From the NCBI GenBank assembly GCA_046351555.1, contig JAXLYI010000024.1, positions 1 through 64,000 of the forward strand: a DNA stretch of 64,000 bases, given 5' to 3'. Positions 35,598 to 44,808 of the stretch are shown here, piece by piece (the stretch's first letter is position 1; each line of letters opens with the position of its first letter). The DNA is from CAISKJ01 sp046351555 (GTDB taxonomy: Bacteria; Myxococcota_A; Polyangia; Polyangiales; Ga0077539). Below the pieces are notes generated by a model. The model was not told the DNA's origin. It searched no databases and saw nothing but the letters and a program-made list of their open reading frames with translations. The position numbers and the translations under genes are program-made.

Positions 35598-37184
35598 TCA
35601 CTCCTCGGGGTTGACCCGCTCGTCGTCCTCGGGGTCGCGCGGCGGGGCCATGCGGATCACCTCCACCACGGGCGGCGCCGGGGCCCTGGCGGCCTGCGCG
35701 GCGGGGCGCGGCGGGACGACCTGCACCCGGTCGACGCGCGCGTCCTGGTCGAACTGGAGCGCCTCGTTGATGGTGAACCGAACCCGCGTCGCGCGGACGC
35801 CGCGGGGCCAGCGCACCGTGGCGGTGTACACCCCGCGCTGGTCGGTCTCGCGCACCGGGTCGACCGTCACGCCGTCGGTGGCGCTGGCCTCGACGCGCGC
35901 GAGCGACACGGGCTCGCCGGCCGAGTCGCGCAGGCGCAGCGAGAGAACCCCCGTCGCGGGACCGTCGTCGGAGTCGGCCGCGGGCGGGTCGACGCGGACC
36001 TCGCGGCGCAGCGGGCCCGCGAGCCCGGCGGGGATCACGTGGTCGCGCGCGTCGCGGCCGCGCGGGTTGAGCGCGCAGCGGAGCGTGTGGGGGCGGCCCG
36101 GGTGGAGCACGATCGGCGCGCCGTGGGCGGCGAGCGCGGCGCCGTCGAGCCCGCAGTAGAACCCGTCGGGGATGCGGATCGCGGCGCGGCGGCCCTCGGG
36201 CGCGTCGGCCGCGGGGATCACCGTGGGGGCGGCGATCTCGACGCGGGCGACGGGCGACGCGGCGCTCTCGAAGCGGTTGATGTCCACCGCCACCACGCGC
36301 ATGTGGTACGTGCCCGGCGCGAGGCGGCGGCCGGTGTACGACGTGGTGGCGACCGGCACCCTGTCGTTGACCACGAGGTCGTGGAAGGCGTCGTCGCGGG
36401 CGAGCTGCACCTTCCACTCCGACGCGGGGTTGGCCTGCGCGGCGCGGGGGTTGGGGCTCCACATCGCCTGCACGTCGATGGGCTCGCCGAAGGTGAGAAC
36501 GCGCGGCGGCGGCGCGGCCCGCCACACCGGCGCGCGCGGCAGGAGGCGCAGCACGCCGGGGCCGTGGCCCGACTCCTCCTGCACGCCGTAGCCCTGCGTG
36601 AGCAGGTACTCGCGCGTCCCCACCCGCACGCGCATCCGGCCGCGCCAGACGGCGAGGCGGGTGACGTTGCCGCCGAGGTCGGCGGCGATCATCGCGTCGG
36701 CGCGGCCCGCCCACACGGTGAGCGCCTCCGTCTGGACGGGGATGGGCGTGGCGCGCAGGCCGGCGGCGCCCTGGCGGACGCGCGCGGTGCCGCGGGTGAG
36801 GGTGGTGGTGGTGGAGAGCGGGTCGTCGGTGCGCGCGCCGGGCGCGGTGAAGAGCGTGAGGAGCCCGTTCTCTTCGAGGTCGACGGTGCTCCCGTTGGGG
36901 AGCGCGATCGTCGCCTGCGCGTGGGCCCCCGTGCGGACGCGCATCCCGCGGTGGAGCACCTCGCCGGCCGCGAGCGGGCGGGCCGTCGGTGTCAGCACCT
37001 CCACGGGCCCGCGGACGAACATCACCCGCGCGTCGGTGGGCGCGAGCGCTTCCATCGCGGTGGGTGCGGCGGCGGGCGCGGTGACCTGCGCGCTGGTGGG
37101 CGCGGGGATGAGCAAAGGAACGGCGAAGGCCGTGGCCGTGAAGAGGGCGCGGAGCCTTCGGGGCAGCGTCGCGGCGGGGCGCAT
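35598..37184 (-). CDS. Exported FecR-domain protein
   Basis: A 528-residue protein with a signal peptide (RLRALFTATAFAVPLLIPAPTSAQ). Residues 50-190 form a FecR domain (VMFVRGPVEVL, GEVLHRGMRVRTGAHAQATIALPNG, STVDLEENGLLTLF). A fibronectin/Ig-like region follows (WKVQLARDDAFHDLVVND, LAPGTYHMRVVAVDINRFES), then a further beta-rich region and a Pro-rich tail. FecR domains without a TonB/sigma partner usually act as periplasmic sensing or scaffold modules. ATG at 37184; a further upstream start is possible but would spoil the signal. The 188 bp to the divergent lipoprotein gene show no clear promoter. Confidence 0.8.
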   Translation of the reverse strand: MRPAATLPRRLRALFTATAFAVPLLIPAPTSAQVTAPAAAPTAMEALAPTDARVMFVRGPVEVLTPTARPLAAGEVLHRGMRVRTGAHAQATIALPNGSTVDLEENGLLTLFTAPGARTDDPLSTTTTLTRGTARVRQGAAGLRATPIPVQTEALTVWAGRADAMIAADLGGNVTRLAVWRGRMRVRVGTREYLLTQGYGVQEESGHGPGVLRLLPRAPVWRAAPPPRVLTFGEPIDVQAMWSPNPRAAQANPASEWKVQLARDDAFHDLVVNDRVPVATTSYTGRRLAPGTYHMRVVAVDINRFESAASPVARVEIAAPTVIPAADAPEGRRAAIRIPDGFYCGLDGAALAAHGAPIVLHPGRPHTLRCALNPRGRDARDHVIPAGLAGPLRREVRVDPPAADSDDGPATGVLSLRLRDSAGEPVSLARVEASATDGVTVDPVRETDQRGVYTATVRWPRGVRATRVRFTINEALQFDQDARVDRVQVVPPRPAAQAARAPAPPVVEVIRMAPPRDPEDDERVNPEE

Positions 37185-37372
37185 CAGCGGGTCGGTCTCC
37201 GTCGACACAGGTGCCGGCCATGGTAGCAACGTTCGGTCCACAGCGGCGGTGCGGGGCGATTCGCGCGGACGGGGGAGCGGCGGGCGCGCAGCGGTGTGCA
37301 GGCGGAGGCACTGGTTCGCAACGATTTCATAGCGCCGGGGGTGAGGGCGTGTGTGGCATCCTCGCGGCCGCC

Positions 37373-40300
37373 ATGCGTCGCTGGATGTCGGTGTTCCCGT
37401 TGGTGGCGGCCTTGTCGTGTGATGGGGGTGCGTCGGTCGACACGCTGGCGCCCGCGGCCTCGCGGGTGGGGCGCCCTTCGCGCGGGCCGAAGGTGAAATG
37501 GGACCTCGGGCACCGGCCGCTGCCGGAGATCCCGCTGCCCAACGACGTGGCGACCTTCCCCGACCCGACGTCGCCGACGGGTCTGCGGATCAACGCCTCG
37601 GTGGTGACGCCGACGGCCTTCGAATCGCGCCAGCGCGAGGGCTTCGACGAACTCGATGGGTGGGGAACCTACCAGCCGATCACCGTCCCCTTCGAGGAGG
37701 ACCTCGACCTCGCCGAGCTCACGCGGCGGATGCGCGGCGACGACCACGACTTCGCCGACGACGCGGTGTACCTCGTCAACCTGCGGACGGGCGTGCCGGT
37801 TCCGCTCGACGTGGGCGACGGGGCCTTCCAGTACACCGCGCGCAACCGCGACGGCTACTACCCCAACGACCCGCGCGGCGGGCAGTCGAACCTCATCTTC
37901 GAAACCGTCAACGAGGACGTGAACCTCAACGGCGTCATGGACCCCGGCGAGGACACCAACTTCGACGGCGTCCTCAACCGCGCGGCCCTCTTCCCCGCGA
38001 ACGCCAACCCCAACGACGCGCTCTCGCCCTACTGGGAGCCCGACACCCGCACGCTCATCGTCCGCCCGCTCGTCCCGCTGGAGGAGCGGACGCGCTACGC
38101 GGTGGTGCTCACCGACCGCCTCCGCGGGCTCAACGGCGACCCCGTCCGCTCGCCCTTCCCGGGCGTCGCGCACCCCGCGCAAGCCTCCGCCCTCGACGCG
38201 CTCGACGCCCACCTGCGCGGCCCCCACGCGGCCTACTACGGCGGGCTCGTGTACCGACCGGGCGCGGCGGACGGGACGAACGCGCGCGTCACCTTCGCCT
38301 GGGCCTTCACCACGCAGACCACCGTCAGTGATCTGTTGGAGGTGCGCCGCGGGCTCTACAACGAGGGGCCCTTCGCGCGCAGCCTCGCGCCGATCACGCC
38401 CGACCTCAGGCTCCTCCGCGCCAACGACGGCAACGACTGCTCGACCGACCAGGAGGCGCGCCCGTACATCATCCGCGGCGCGGCGCTCACCCGCCTCGTC
38501 GACGCGCTCGGCCAGGCGCTCGGCGTCGACGAGTGGGGCCGCGGGCTCCTGCGCGACCAGTACCGCTACGTCGACTACATCGCCGTCGGCACCTACCGCG
38601 TCCCGTACCCGATGGGCGACCCGCGCAGCGGCGACCACCACGCGCGCTGGCGCCTCAACACCCGCACCGGCGCGATCGACCACCTCGGCACCGACACCGT
38701 CCAGTTCGCGCTGGTGGTGCCGAAGGCGATCGGCGAGCGGCGGGCCCCCTTCCCGGTGGCCTTCATGGGCCACGGGTACACCGGCAACCTCACCGACGCG
38801 CTCGGCTTCGGGCCCTTCATGGCCGCGCAGGGCATCGCCATGATGGGCATCAACGCACCCGGCCACGGCCTCGTGCTCGGGTCCTCCGAGCGAACGCTGA
38901 TCCCGCTGCTGCTCCGCGGGATGTGCAACGGCGGGCTCACCGCGGGGCTCGTCGAGAGCCGCGCGCGCGACCTCAACGGCGACGACATCCCCGACTCCGG
39001 CGGCGACTTCTGGACGGGCTACGTCTTCCACACCCGCGATCAGGTGAGGCAGCACGCGCTCGACCACATGCAGCTCATCCGCGCGCTCCGCGGCTTCGAC
39101 GGGAGGGCCCGCGCCGGCGTCGACCTCAACGCCAACGGGCGGACGGACGACGACCTCGCCGGGGATTTCAACGGCGACGGCACGCCCGACATCGGCGGGC
39201 CCGACGCGGCCTTCTTCACCATGGGCGGCTCGCTCGGCGGGATCATGTCGATGGTGCTCGGCGCGGCCGACGCGTCGGTGCGCGCGGCGGCCCCCGTGTC
39301 GGGCGGCGGCGGGCTCGCGGACGTCGGGCTCCGCTCCACGCAGGGCGGCGTGAAGGAGGCCGTGATCCTCCGGGTGATGGGGCCGCTGGTGCTGTCGCTC
39401 CCCGCCAGCAACTACCCCGCGCAGGGGAGCACGCGGCGGACCTCGTGCCGCGACGGGCAGATGTCGCTCCGCTTCGTCGTGCCCGACCTCAACGACACCG
39501 GCGAGCTCGAGTTCGCCTGCGCCGACGTGAGCGCGCCGGGGGCCGAAGCACCCGCGGCGGGCAACGCGATCGCCCCGGGCGACGACGTCCGTATCGACAA
39601 CCTCCGCACTGGCGAGCGGCGGTGCGCGCGGGCCACGGCCGACGCGCGCTTCCGCCTCGGGATCCCCACCGACGTCGACGACCCGCTCGAGCTCACCGTC
39701 TACCGCGGCGGGGTCATCCGCGACTACGGAACCTGTGAGGCGGCCGAGGGCGCGCCCATCCGGTCGAGCGTCCGCACGATGCAGGTGGTGGAGGGCGACT
39801 GCGAGCGCCACTGCGGGCACATCCCGCCCGACGCCACGGCCGCGTCGACGGGCGTGCGGCGCTGGTCGACGCGCGGCGCGCCGCTGCGCTCGCCGGCCGA
39901 GGGCCTCGGGCTCGCGCGGCAGACGCCGGGGCTGCGGCGGTTCTTGTTCCTGTCGCAGGCGGCGCTCGACGCGGCCGACCCGATCACGTGGGCGCCGCTC
40001 TACTACCTGCGGCGCCCGGCCGACCACCGGCCCCACGCGGTGCTGGTGATCAACACCGCGGGCGACCAGGCCGTCCCCGTGAGCACCGGCAACGCCTTCG
40101 CGCGCGCCGCGGGCATCGTCCCCTTCCTCGCGCCCGGCACCGACGCGCGCTACCCCGAGTGGGCCGACTTCGTCACGCCCAACGACCTCTGGCAGCGCTA
40201 CCGCCGCTCGCCCGACCGGGTGCTCGCCGACCGCGGCGTGCTCGAGGGGCTCTCGTCGCTCGGGCGCTTCCCGTCGAGCATGCGCCCCGACGCGCTCTTC

Positions 40301-40684
40301 GACGTCGACGACCTCGACGAGGGGCGCCAGGGCTTCGGCGAGCAGGCGTTGATGCCGCCGCTCCGCCTCGTGCGGCGGGCCGAGCGCGCGACGCCGGGCG
40401 GCGGCGTCGACGCGGCGTGGCAGCCGACCCTCGCGGCCTGGAGCGGCGACACGGGCCCCTCCGTCGCCCTGCTCAACGCGTACATCGTGCCCGAGGGGAC
40501 GCACTCCTTCGCGCTCCCGCGGATGCGCGACGCGTGGAAGCCGCAGCTCTACCTGCTCACCACCGCCGCCCGCTTCTTCGCCACGGTGGGCGCCGACCTC
40601 TACTACCGTTCGCACCCGAACGACCACCAGTGCGCCGAGCGGATGGACTGCGCGTTCCTCCCGCCGCGCCCGGCATCGCAGTAG
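37373..40684 (+). CDS. Large alpha/beta-hydrolase lipoprotein with calcium-loop repeats
   Basis: A 1103-residue exported protein starting MRRWMSVFPLVAALSC. The hydrolase core has an oxyanion segment VAFMGHGYTGN and a nucleophile elbow TMGGSLGGIMS, followed by ADHRPHAVLVINTAGDQAVP near the C-terminus and a late EGTHSF with the likely catalytic His. EF-hand/dockerin-like calcium loops appear three times: DVNLNGVMDPGED, DLNGDDIPDSGGD and DLNANGRTDDD...DFNGDGTPD. This matches large extracellular lipases or esterases of myxobacteria. It is divergent from the FecR-domain gene and its stop is 9 bp before the next gene. Confidence 0.8.
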   Translation: MRRWMSVFPLVAALSCDGGASVDTLAPAASRVGRPSRGPKVKWDLGHRPLPEIPLPNDVATFPDPTSPTGLRINASVVTPTAFESRQREGFDELDGWGTYQPITVPFEEDLDLAELTRRMRGDDHDFADDAVYLVNLRTGVPVPLDVGDGAFQYTARNRDGYYPNDPRGGQSNLIFETVNEDVNLNGVMDPGEDTNFDGVLNRAALFPANANPNDALSPYWEPDTRTLIVRPLVPLEERTRYAVVLTDRLRGLNGDPVRSPFPGVAHPAQASALDALDAHLRGPHAAYYGGLVYRPGAADGTNARVTFAWAFTTQTTVSDLLEVRRGLYNEGPFARSLAPITPDLRLLRANDGNDCSTDQEARPYIIRGAALTRLVDALGQALGVDEWGRGLLRDQYRYVDYIAVGTYRVPYPMGDPRSGDHHARWRLNTRTGAIDHLGTDTVQFALVVPKAIGERRAPFPVAFMGHGYTGNLTDALGFGPFMAAQGIAMMGINAPGHGLVLGSSERTLIPLLLRGMCNGGLTAGLVESRARDLNGDDIPDSGGDFWTGYVFHTRDQVRQHALDHMQLIRALRGFDGRARAGVDLNANGRTDDDLAGDFNGDGTPDIGGPDAAFFTMGGSLGGIMSMVLGAADASVRAAAPVSGGGGLADVGLRSTQGGVKEAVILRVMGPLVLSLPASNYPAQGSTRRTSCRDGQMSLRFVVPDLNDTGELEFACADVSAPGAEAPAAGNAIAPGDDVRIDNLRTGERRCARATADARFRLGIPTDVDDPLELTVYRGGVIRDYGTCEAAEGAPIRSSVRTMQVVEGDCERHCGHIPPDATAASTGVRRWSTRGAPLRSPAEGLGLARQTPGLRRFLFLSQAALDAADPITWAPLYYLRRPADHRPHAVLVINTAGDQAVPVSTGNAFARAAGIVPFLAPGTDARYPEWADFVTPNDLWQRYRRSPDRVLADRGVLEGLSSLGRFPSSMRPDALFDVDDLDEGRQGFGEQALMPPLRLVRRAERATPGGGVDAAWQPTLAAWSGDTGPSVALLNAYIVPEGTHSFALPRMRDAWKPQLYLLTTAARFFATVGADLYYRSHPNDHQCAERMDCAFLPPRPASQ

Positions 40685-40693
40685 GACGCCCCG

Positions 40694-42169
40694 ATGGCAA
40701 CCGCGAAGAAGAAGCCCGCGGCGAAGAAGAAGCCCGCGGCGAAGAAGAAGCCCGCGGCGAAAAAGAAGCCCGCGGCGAAGAAGAAGCCCGCAGCGAAGAA
40801 GACGCCGTCCACGGCGACGCCGGTGATGTTCGTCGGCGTGCGCGGCGCCGGGGTGTCGTCGCTCGTTCGTGCGCTCGCGCCCGACGCGGAGGAGCGCGCG
40901 ACCTCGATCGGCGACGACAGCATCGTCATGGACGCCGGCGCGAAGCGGCGCCGCAAGGACGCAGCCCGGGTGCTCGTGCGCGAGGCGACGCTCGGGGGCA
41001 GGCGCTTCGCGCTCCACGACGTGCCGGGCGACTCGCGCTCCTCGGAGGAGGACGCGTACGATGAGGTCGCCTTCGGCCGCCTGCTCGGGGCGCTCGAGGA
41101 CGCGCGGGTGATCGTCCACGTCATCGACGCCGCCGACCCGGAGGCCGAGCGCATGGGCGCCCGCCTCGACCGCTGGATCTACGGCTCGTGGCACGACCAG
41201 CACGCCGCCGTGGTGGTCGTCCTCACGAAGTGCGACGTCGCGCCGGCGGGCGCGGTCGACGCGCTCCTCGCGGTGTGGCCCGGCGCGTTGACGGTGACGA
41301 AGGGGGGCGGGCTCGACCCGCTCGCGGCTTCGATCGAGGCGGCCGCCGCGGCCGGGCCCGCACCCGAGGAGGAGCCGCCGCCGGCGATGCGCGGGCTTCG
41401 GCTCATCGACCTCCAGCTCGAGCTCGTCGCCCGCACGCACACGCCCCGCTTCGACGGCGCCGCCATCGCCGACGAACTCCGCGTCCGGGTGAAGCGGGGT
41501 GAGGTGCAGGGCGTGGTGCTCCTGCGCGAGGGGGAGGGGACGTACGGCAAGGAGGAGCTGGAGCGCGCGGACGACGGGCTCCGCTTCCTCGCGCGGATGC
41601 ACGAGGGCGTGTGGGACGCCGACACGCTCCACGTGTTCGCGCCGAGGCCGGGCGACGCGAAGAAGATCGCGACGCTGGCCCGCACCCGCTGGGGCGCCGC
41701 GGAGGTCGAGGTGCTCCGCGGGTCCGTCGTCCGCGCGCGCTGGGACGCCGCCGGGCTCACCACCGTCACGCCCAGGAAGGCGCCCTCGGTGCAGGACATC
41801 CACCTCGAGATCATCCGTCGCTCGGGCTACAACGCCTTCCGCGGCGACCGGGTGGCGGCGGCCCTCGACGCGCACCGCGGGCTCTGGCGCGCGGCGGCCT
41901 TCGGGCGGCTCCGCACCTACCTGGACCGCGCGCGGCCGGCGGTCGACTTCGGCCCCTGGCTCAACACCGTCACCGAGATGGCCGACGACCGCTGGAACGC
42001 CGACGAGCTCTGGGTGGTGGCGCCCGACGCCGCGTCGGCCGAGCGCGTCGCGTACCTCGGCGAGGTCCACTGGTTCGCCGACAACATCGTGACGCTGGAG
42101 GGCGAGGAGGCCCGGCGCGTCGCCGGCGTCGAAGCGCCCGCGCGCGTCGTCGAGCTCTGGTGGGACTGA
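40694..42169 (+). CDS. P-loop GTPase-like protein with histone-like tail and altered P-loop
   Basis: A 491-residue protein. Residues 4-37 are five to six AKKKPA repeats, a histone-H1-like tail that would bind nucleic acid. A small G-domain follows: P-loop GVRGAGVSS (48-56), DVPGD as G3 and TKCD as G4. The invariant Lys of the P-loop is Val here, so nucleotide hydrolysis is doubtful. The remaining 270 residues contain two similar beta-alpha units (LHVFAPRPGDAKKIATLART, ELWVVAPDAASAERVAYLGE) with no known family. It starts 9 bp after the hydrolase stop, so the two may be co-transcribed. Confidence 0.72.
   Translation: MATAKKKPAAKKKPAAKKKPAAKKKPAAKKKPAAKKTPSTATPVMFVGVRGAGVSSLVRALAPDAEERATSIGDDSIVMDAGAKRRRKDAARVLVREATLGGRRFALHDVPGDSRSSEEDAYDEVAFGRLLGALEDARVIVHVIDAADPEAERMGARLDRWIYGSWHDQHAAVVVVLTKCDVAPAGAVDALLAVWPGALTVTKGGGLDPLAASIEAAAAAGPAPEEEPPPAMRGLRLIDLQLELVARTHTPRFDGAAIADELRVRVKRGEVQGVVLLREGEGTYGKEELERADDGLRFLARMHEGVWDADTLHVFAPRPGDAKKIATLARTRWGAAEVEVLRGSVVRARWDAAGLTTVTPRKAPSVQDIHLEIIRRSGYNAFRGDRVAAALDAHRGLWRAAAFGRLRTYLDRARPAVDFGPWLNTVTEMADDRWNADELWVVAPDAASAERVAYLGEVHWFADNIVTLEGEEARRVAGVEAPARVVELWWD
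40703..40800 (+). repeat. 18-bp tandem repeats encoding Lys/Pro/Ala tail
   Basis: Five to six units of GCGAAGAAGAAGCCCGCG in tandem within the coding sequence give the repeated AKKKPA tail. The units are almost identical, so copy number may vary between strains. Confidence 0.9.
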
Positions 42170-42187
42170 AGCCCGGGGGCCGTCCGC

Positions 42188-42919
42188 TCAGCCGCCCGCG
42201 ACGCTCCGGCGCAGCATCTCCCACGCGTCAGTGTGTTCGAACTTCCACGCCGGGGCCTCGGCCGTCGCGCCCGCCTCGTCACGCATCCGGGCCACGAGCG
42301 CGAGCGCGTCGGCCCGCTTCGCGTCGACCCTGCCCTCGGGGAGCCAGCGCTTGAGCGCGTCGAGCTCGTCCTGCGCGAGCCCCCGCCGCGGTCCCTCCGA
42401 CCACACCAGCGCCCACTGGCGCTCGGCGTAGAAGCGCGCCTTCACCAGCGCGACGGCCCCGTCGTGCGTCGCGGCCGACACCACCCCCGCGTCGCGCGCG
42501 GCGGCGAGCGTGGCGCGGACGTTCACCATCGCCTCGGAGACCGGCGCGTAGGCCCCTTCGGCGTCACGGTGCGCCACCGCCACCTCGTCGTCGTCGGTGA
42601 GCTCGCCGCGCAGGTACGCGCCCGCGATTGCGCCCACCGGGACCATCCCGAAGGCCGCGAGCTCCGCCGCCCGCAGCGCGCCCATGCTCGCCGCGCCGTA
42701 CACCCTGCACCCCTTCGTCAGCGCCCAGAGGATCTCCTTGTGCCACACGGCCGCGACGCGTTCGAAGTACCCGTCGACCACGCCGATCGCCGTCGCGCCC
42801 GACTCCACGGCGCGCAGCACGTCGCCCCGCGCCGCCGGGCCGCGCACCTCCGCGTCGAGCGCCGCCGTCACCGCCGCCGCGTCGAGCGTCGGCCCCGCGA
42901 ACACCACCGCCCGCGTCAC
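42188..42919 (-). CDS. tfuA: TfuA-like protein, YcaO partner
   Basis: A 243-residue protein with the TfuA signature: AVVFAGPTL at the start, VYGAASMGALRAAELAAFGM at 73-92, and DDDEVAVAHRDAEGAYAPVS. TfuA works with YcaO enzymes; with it YcaO installs a backbone thioamide on methyl-coenzyme M reductase in archaea and on ribosomal peptides such as thiovarsolins in bacteria, where TfuA is thought to supply or relay sulfur. The GTG start (42917-42919) overlaps the ycaO stop, so the two are co-translated. The C-terminal part (180-243) is less conserved and ends WEMLRRSVAGG. It is the last gene of a six-gene leftward block. Confidence 0.88.
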   Translation of the reverse strand: MTRAVVFAGPTLDAAAVTAALDAEVRGPAARGDVLRAVESGATAIGVVDGYFERVAAVWHKEILWALTKGCRVYGAASMGALRAAELAAFGMVPVGAIAGAYLRGELTDDDEVAVAHRDAEGAYAPVSEAMVNVRATLAAARDAGVVSAATHDGAVALVKARFYAERQWALVWSEGPRRGLAQDELDALKRWLPEGRVDAKRADALALVARMRDEAGATAEAPAWKFEHTDAWEMLRRSVAGG

Positions 42920-44151
42920 GCCGCACCCCCGAGCTTCACGCCGCGGGCCTCGAGCGCGCGGAGCATCCGGGCGCCGGGCACGTAGCCGGGCACGTCGTGG
43001 ATCCCTTCGAGCCCCGGCACCACCGCGCGGACCACGGGGATCCCGACGTCGGGGCGGGTGAGGTCGACCACCGCCACCTCGCGGACGCCGGCCTTCGCGA
43101 GCGAGGCGAGCACGGTGAGGAGGTCGTCTTCGAGCGTCTCGCCGGCGCGGTCGGCGACGTCGGCGAAGGCGCGCAGCGGGCCCGGCGCGTCCATGCGGGC
43201 GACCATGCGGGCGAGGGCGGCGGGGTCGCGGGCGGCGTCGTAGTCGTCGCGGCGGAGGTCGTCGCGCGCGCCCGACACGAGCGTCAAACGCGTCTGCGCG
43301 GCCTCGGTGATCGCGCGGGCGAGGGCGACCGCGGGGGAGGGATGACAGCCCGACCCGACGCCGGGGAGGAAGTCGCTGCCGGGCGCGGGCGCGCGCTCGA
43401 CGAGCTCGCAGCGGAAGGCGGGGACGGCGACGTCCGAGGTGGTGTCCCACGCGGCGACGCGCACGCCGGCCTCGTCGAGGCGCTGGAGGAGCGCGCGGCA
43501 GGCGTCGTCGTCGACGGTGGCGAGGTCGAGGCGCGTCCGGTCGCGCGCGGCGTCGTCGTGCGCGTGCCAGAGCGCAGAGGCGTCGCGCTCGACGAGCTCG
43601 CAGAGCGCGTGGGTGAGGGCCTCGGCGGGGTCGTTGCCCGAGGCGAGGCCGTTGGAGCCCGGCATCAGCGCGCCGCTCGACGGCGGCAGCGGCAGCGTGA
43701 AATCGAGGTGGACCACTTCGAAGGGCACCCACGCCGCGCCGCCCGAGAGCAGCTCGCTGGCCTCGACCCAGAGGATCGCGCGGTCGGGCGACCACGGGCG
43801 CGCGGCGAGGCGCGGGAGGCGGGCGACGTCGAGCACGCGGTGGCGCGCGGCGAGCTCGCGGTGCGACGCGCGCAGGAGCGGCAGGAGCGGGCGCTCGGCG
43901 TGCCAGCACTCGAGCGACTCCATCGCGGCGGAGGCGAAGGCGGCGTCGCGGTCGAGGCCCTTGCCGGGCGAGACGGCGAGGTTGCGCGCGTTGGGGCGGT
44001 AGGCCATCGCGACGGGGACGCCGAGGGTGTCGAGGCCGGTGACGTCGGCGACGCGCGTGACGCCCGCGGCGGCGAAGTGCGCGCGGGCGCGGGCGAAGGT
44101 GTCGGCGGGCGAGAGGGCGCGGTGGGTGCCGCGGCGCCAGGTCTTCTGCAC
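42916..44151 (-). CDS. ycaO: YcaO-domain peptide-modifying ATPase
   Basis: A 411-residue enzyme that activates a peptide-bond carbonyl with ATP. ATP-binding signatures are visible: SAAMESLECWHAE (75-86) and DPAEALTHALCELVERDA (174-191). PHxPxP-like Pro runs at the C-terminus, typical of azoline-forming YcaOs, are missing (it ends LEARGVKLGGAA), which is compatible with thioamide or amidine formation. The start is a GTG (44149-44151). No E1-like partner or dehydrogenase is adjacent, only TfuA, which favours thioamidation. The substrate is not known; the two small-to-medium unknown proteins encoded just upstream are candidates. Confidence 0.9.
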   Translation of the reverse strand: MQKTWRRGTHRALSPADTFARARAHFAAAGVTRVADVTGLDTLGVPVAMAYRPNARNLAVSPGKGLDRDAAFASAAMESLECWHAERPLLPLLRASHRELAARHRVLDVARLPRLAARPWSPDRAILWVEASELLSGGAAWVPFEVVHLDFTLPLPPSSGALMPGSNGLASGNDPAEALTHALCELVERDASALWHAHDDAARDRTRLDLATVDDDACRALLQRLDEAGVRVAAWDTTSDVAVPAFRCELVERAPAPGSDFLPGVGSGCHPSPAVALARAITEAAQTRLTLVSGARDDLRRDDYDAARDPAALARMVARMDAPGPLRAFADVADRAGETLEDDLLTVLASLAKAGVREVAVVDLTRPDVGIPVVRAVVPGLEGIHDVPGYVPGARMLRALEARGVKLGGAA

Positions 44152-44193
44152 GGTGGGGGCGGTGCTCCGCGGGGTGCGCCGCGCCGGCGCGGG

Positions 44194-44787
44194 TCAGCCG
44201 AGGGAGTCGGGGTCGACGCCGTCGAGGGCGAGGAGGTTGAGCAGGTAGCAGGTGACCCCGATGGGGAAGGTCGTCTGCTGGAGGAACATCAGGATCGCCC
44301 CGGACCGGAAGAGCGCCCGCATCGCCTGCTGGGTCGGGGCGTAGTCGACGACGACCGTCTCCTTCGGCGTGATCGCGACCACCTCGCCGGTGGCGTCGTC
44401 GTACTCGACGTGGTTGCGGAGGAGCCGGAGCTCGAGGTGGCCGTGGCCCTCCTCCATCCGAACGGCGGGGTAGACGACGTCGTGGGGGCCGGCCTGGGTG
44501 CCCGCGAGCGGCGAGGCGTCCGAGGCGGAGGAGGTGGCGTTCGACTCGCCGCCGTTGCCGCTCGCGCGGCGCGCCTTCACCCAGCGCTCCATCGTGGTGG
44601 CGAGCTCGGAGAGGTCGAGGTGGTAGGGGCGGGCGGGGTTGTTGGAGTCGCCCAGCGTCACGTCGTCGGGGTACGACGTGGCGGGCTTCGGGGGGACGGA
44701 GACGTCCGCGAGGTTGATCTCCCACACCGAGCGGCCGTGGTTCTTGGCGGGGAGGCGGAGGAGGAGGAGGCTGGGCTTCTTGGACAT
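44194..44787 (-). CDS. Unknown protein of the YcaO/TfuA locus, possible substrate
   Basis: A 197-residue protein starting MSKKPSLLLLRLPAKNHGRS, preceded by a good CGGAGAAG ribosome-binding sequence. The N-terminal half is a compact mixed region (SVWEINLADVSVPPKP, HLDLSELATTMERWVKARRA). A Ser/Gly/Asn-rich linker follows, then HLELRLLRNHVEYDDATGEV and a hydrophobic C-terminus (ILMFLQQTTFPIGVTCYLLN). No family is recognised. It lies 42 bp before ycaO in the same direction. With no small precursor gene in the block, this protein is one candidate for the modified substrate; that is inference. Confidence 0.65.
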   Translation of the reverse strand: MSKKPSLLLLRLPAKNHGRSVWEINLADVSVPPKPATSYPDDVTLGDSNNPARPYHLDLSELATTMERWVKARRASGNGGESNATSSASDASPLAGTQAGPHDVVYPAVRMEEGHGHLELRLLRNHVEYDDATGEVVAITPKETVVVDYAPTQQAMRALFRSGAILMFLQQTTFPIGVTCYLLNLLALDGVDPDSLG

Positions 44788-44808
44788 GGGCTTCTCCGGG
44801 GCGTGGGC

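Noticed and set aside
40703..40800. Possible CRISPR or regulatory repeat
   Set aside because: The repeats keep frame and encode the Lys/Pro/Ala tail of the GTPase-like protein.
37184..42070. A 1628-codon leftward frame
   Set aside because: It is antisense to two well-supported genes and is Arg/Val/Gly-rich low-complexity, a GC-driven shadow.
42916..44151. Thiazole/oxazole (TOMM) cyclodehydratase
   Set aside because: The C-terminal Pro-rich motif is missing, no E1-like or flavin dehydrogenase gene is adjacent and TfuA is present, so thioamidation fits better.
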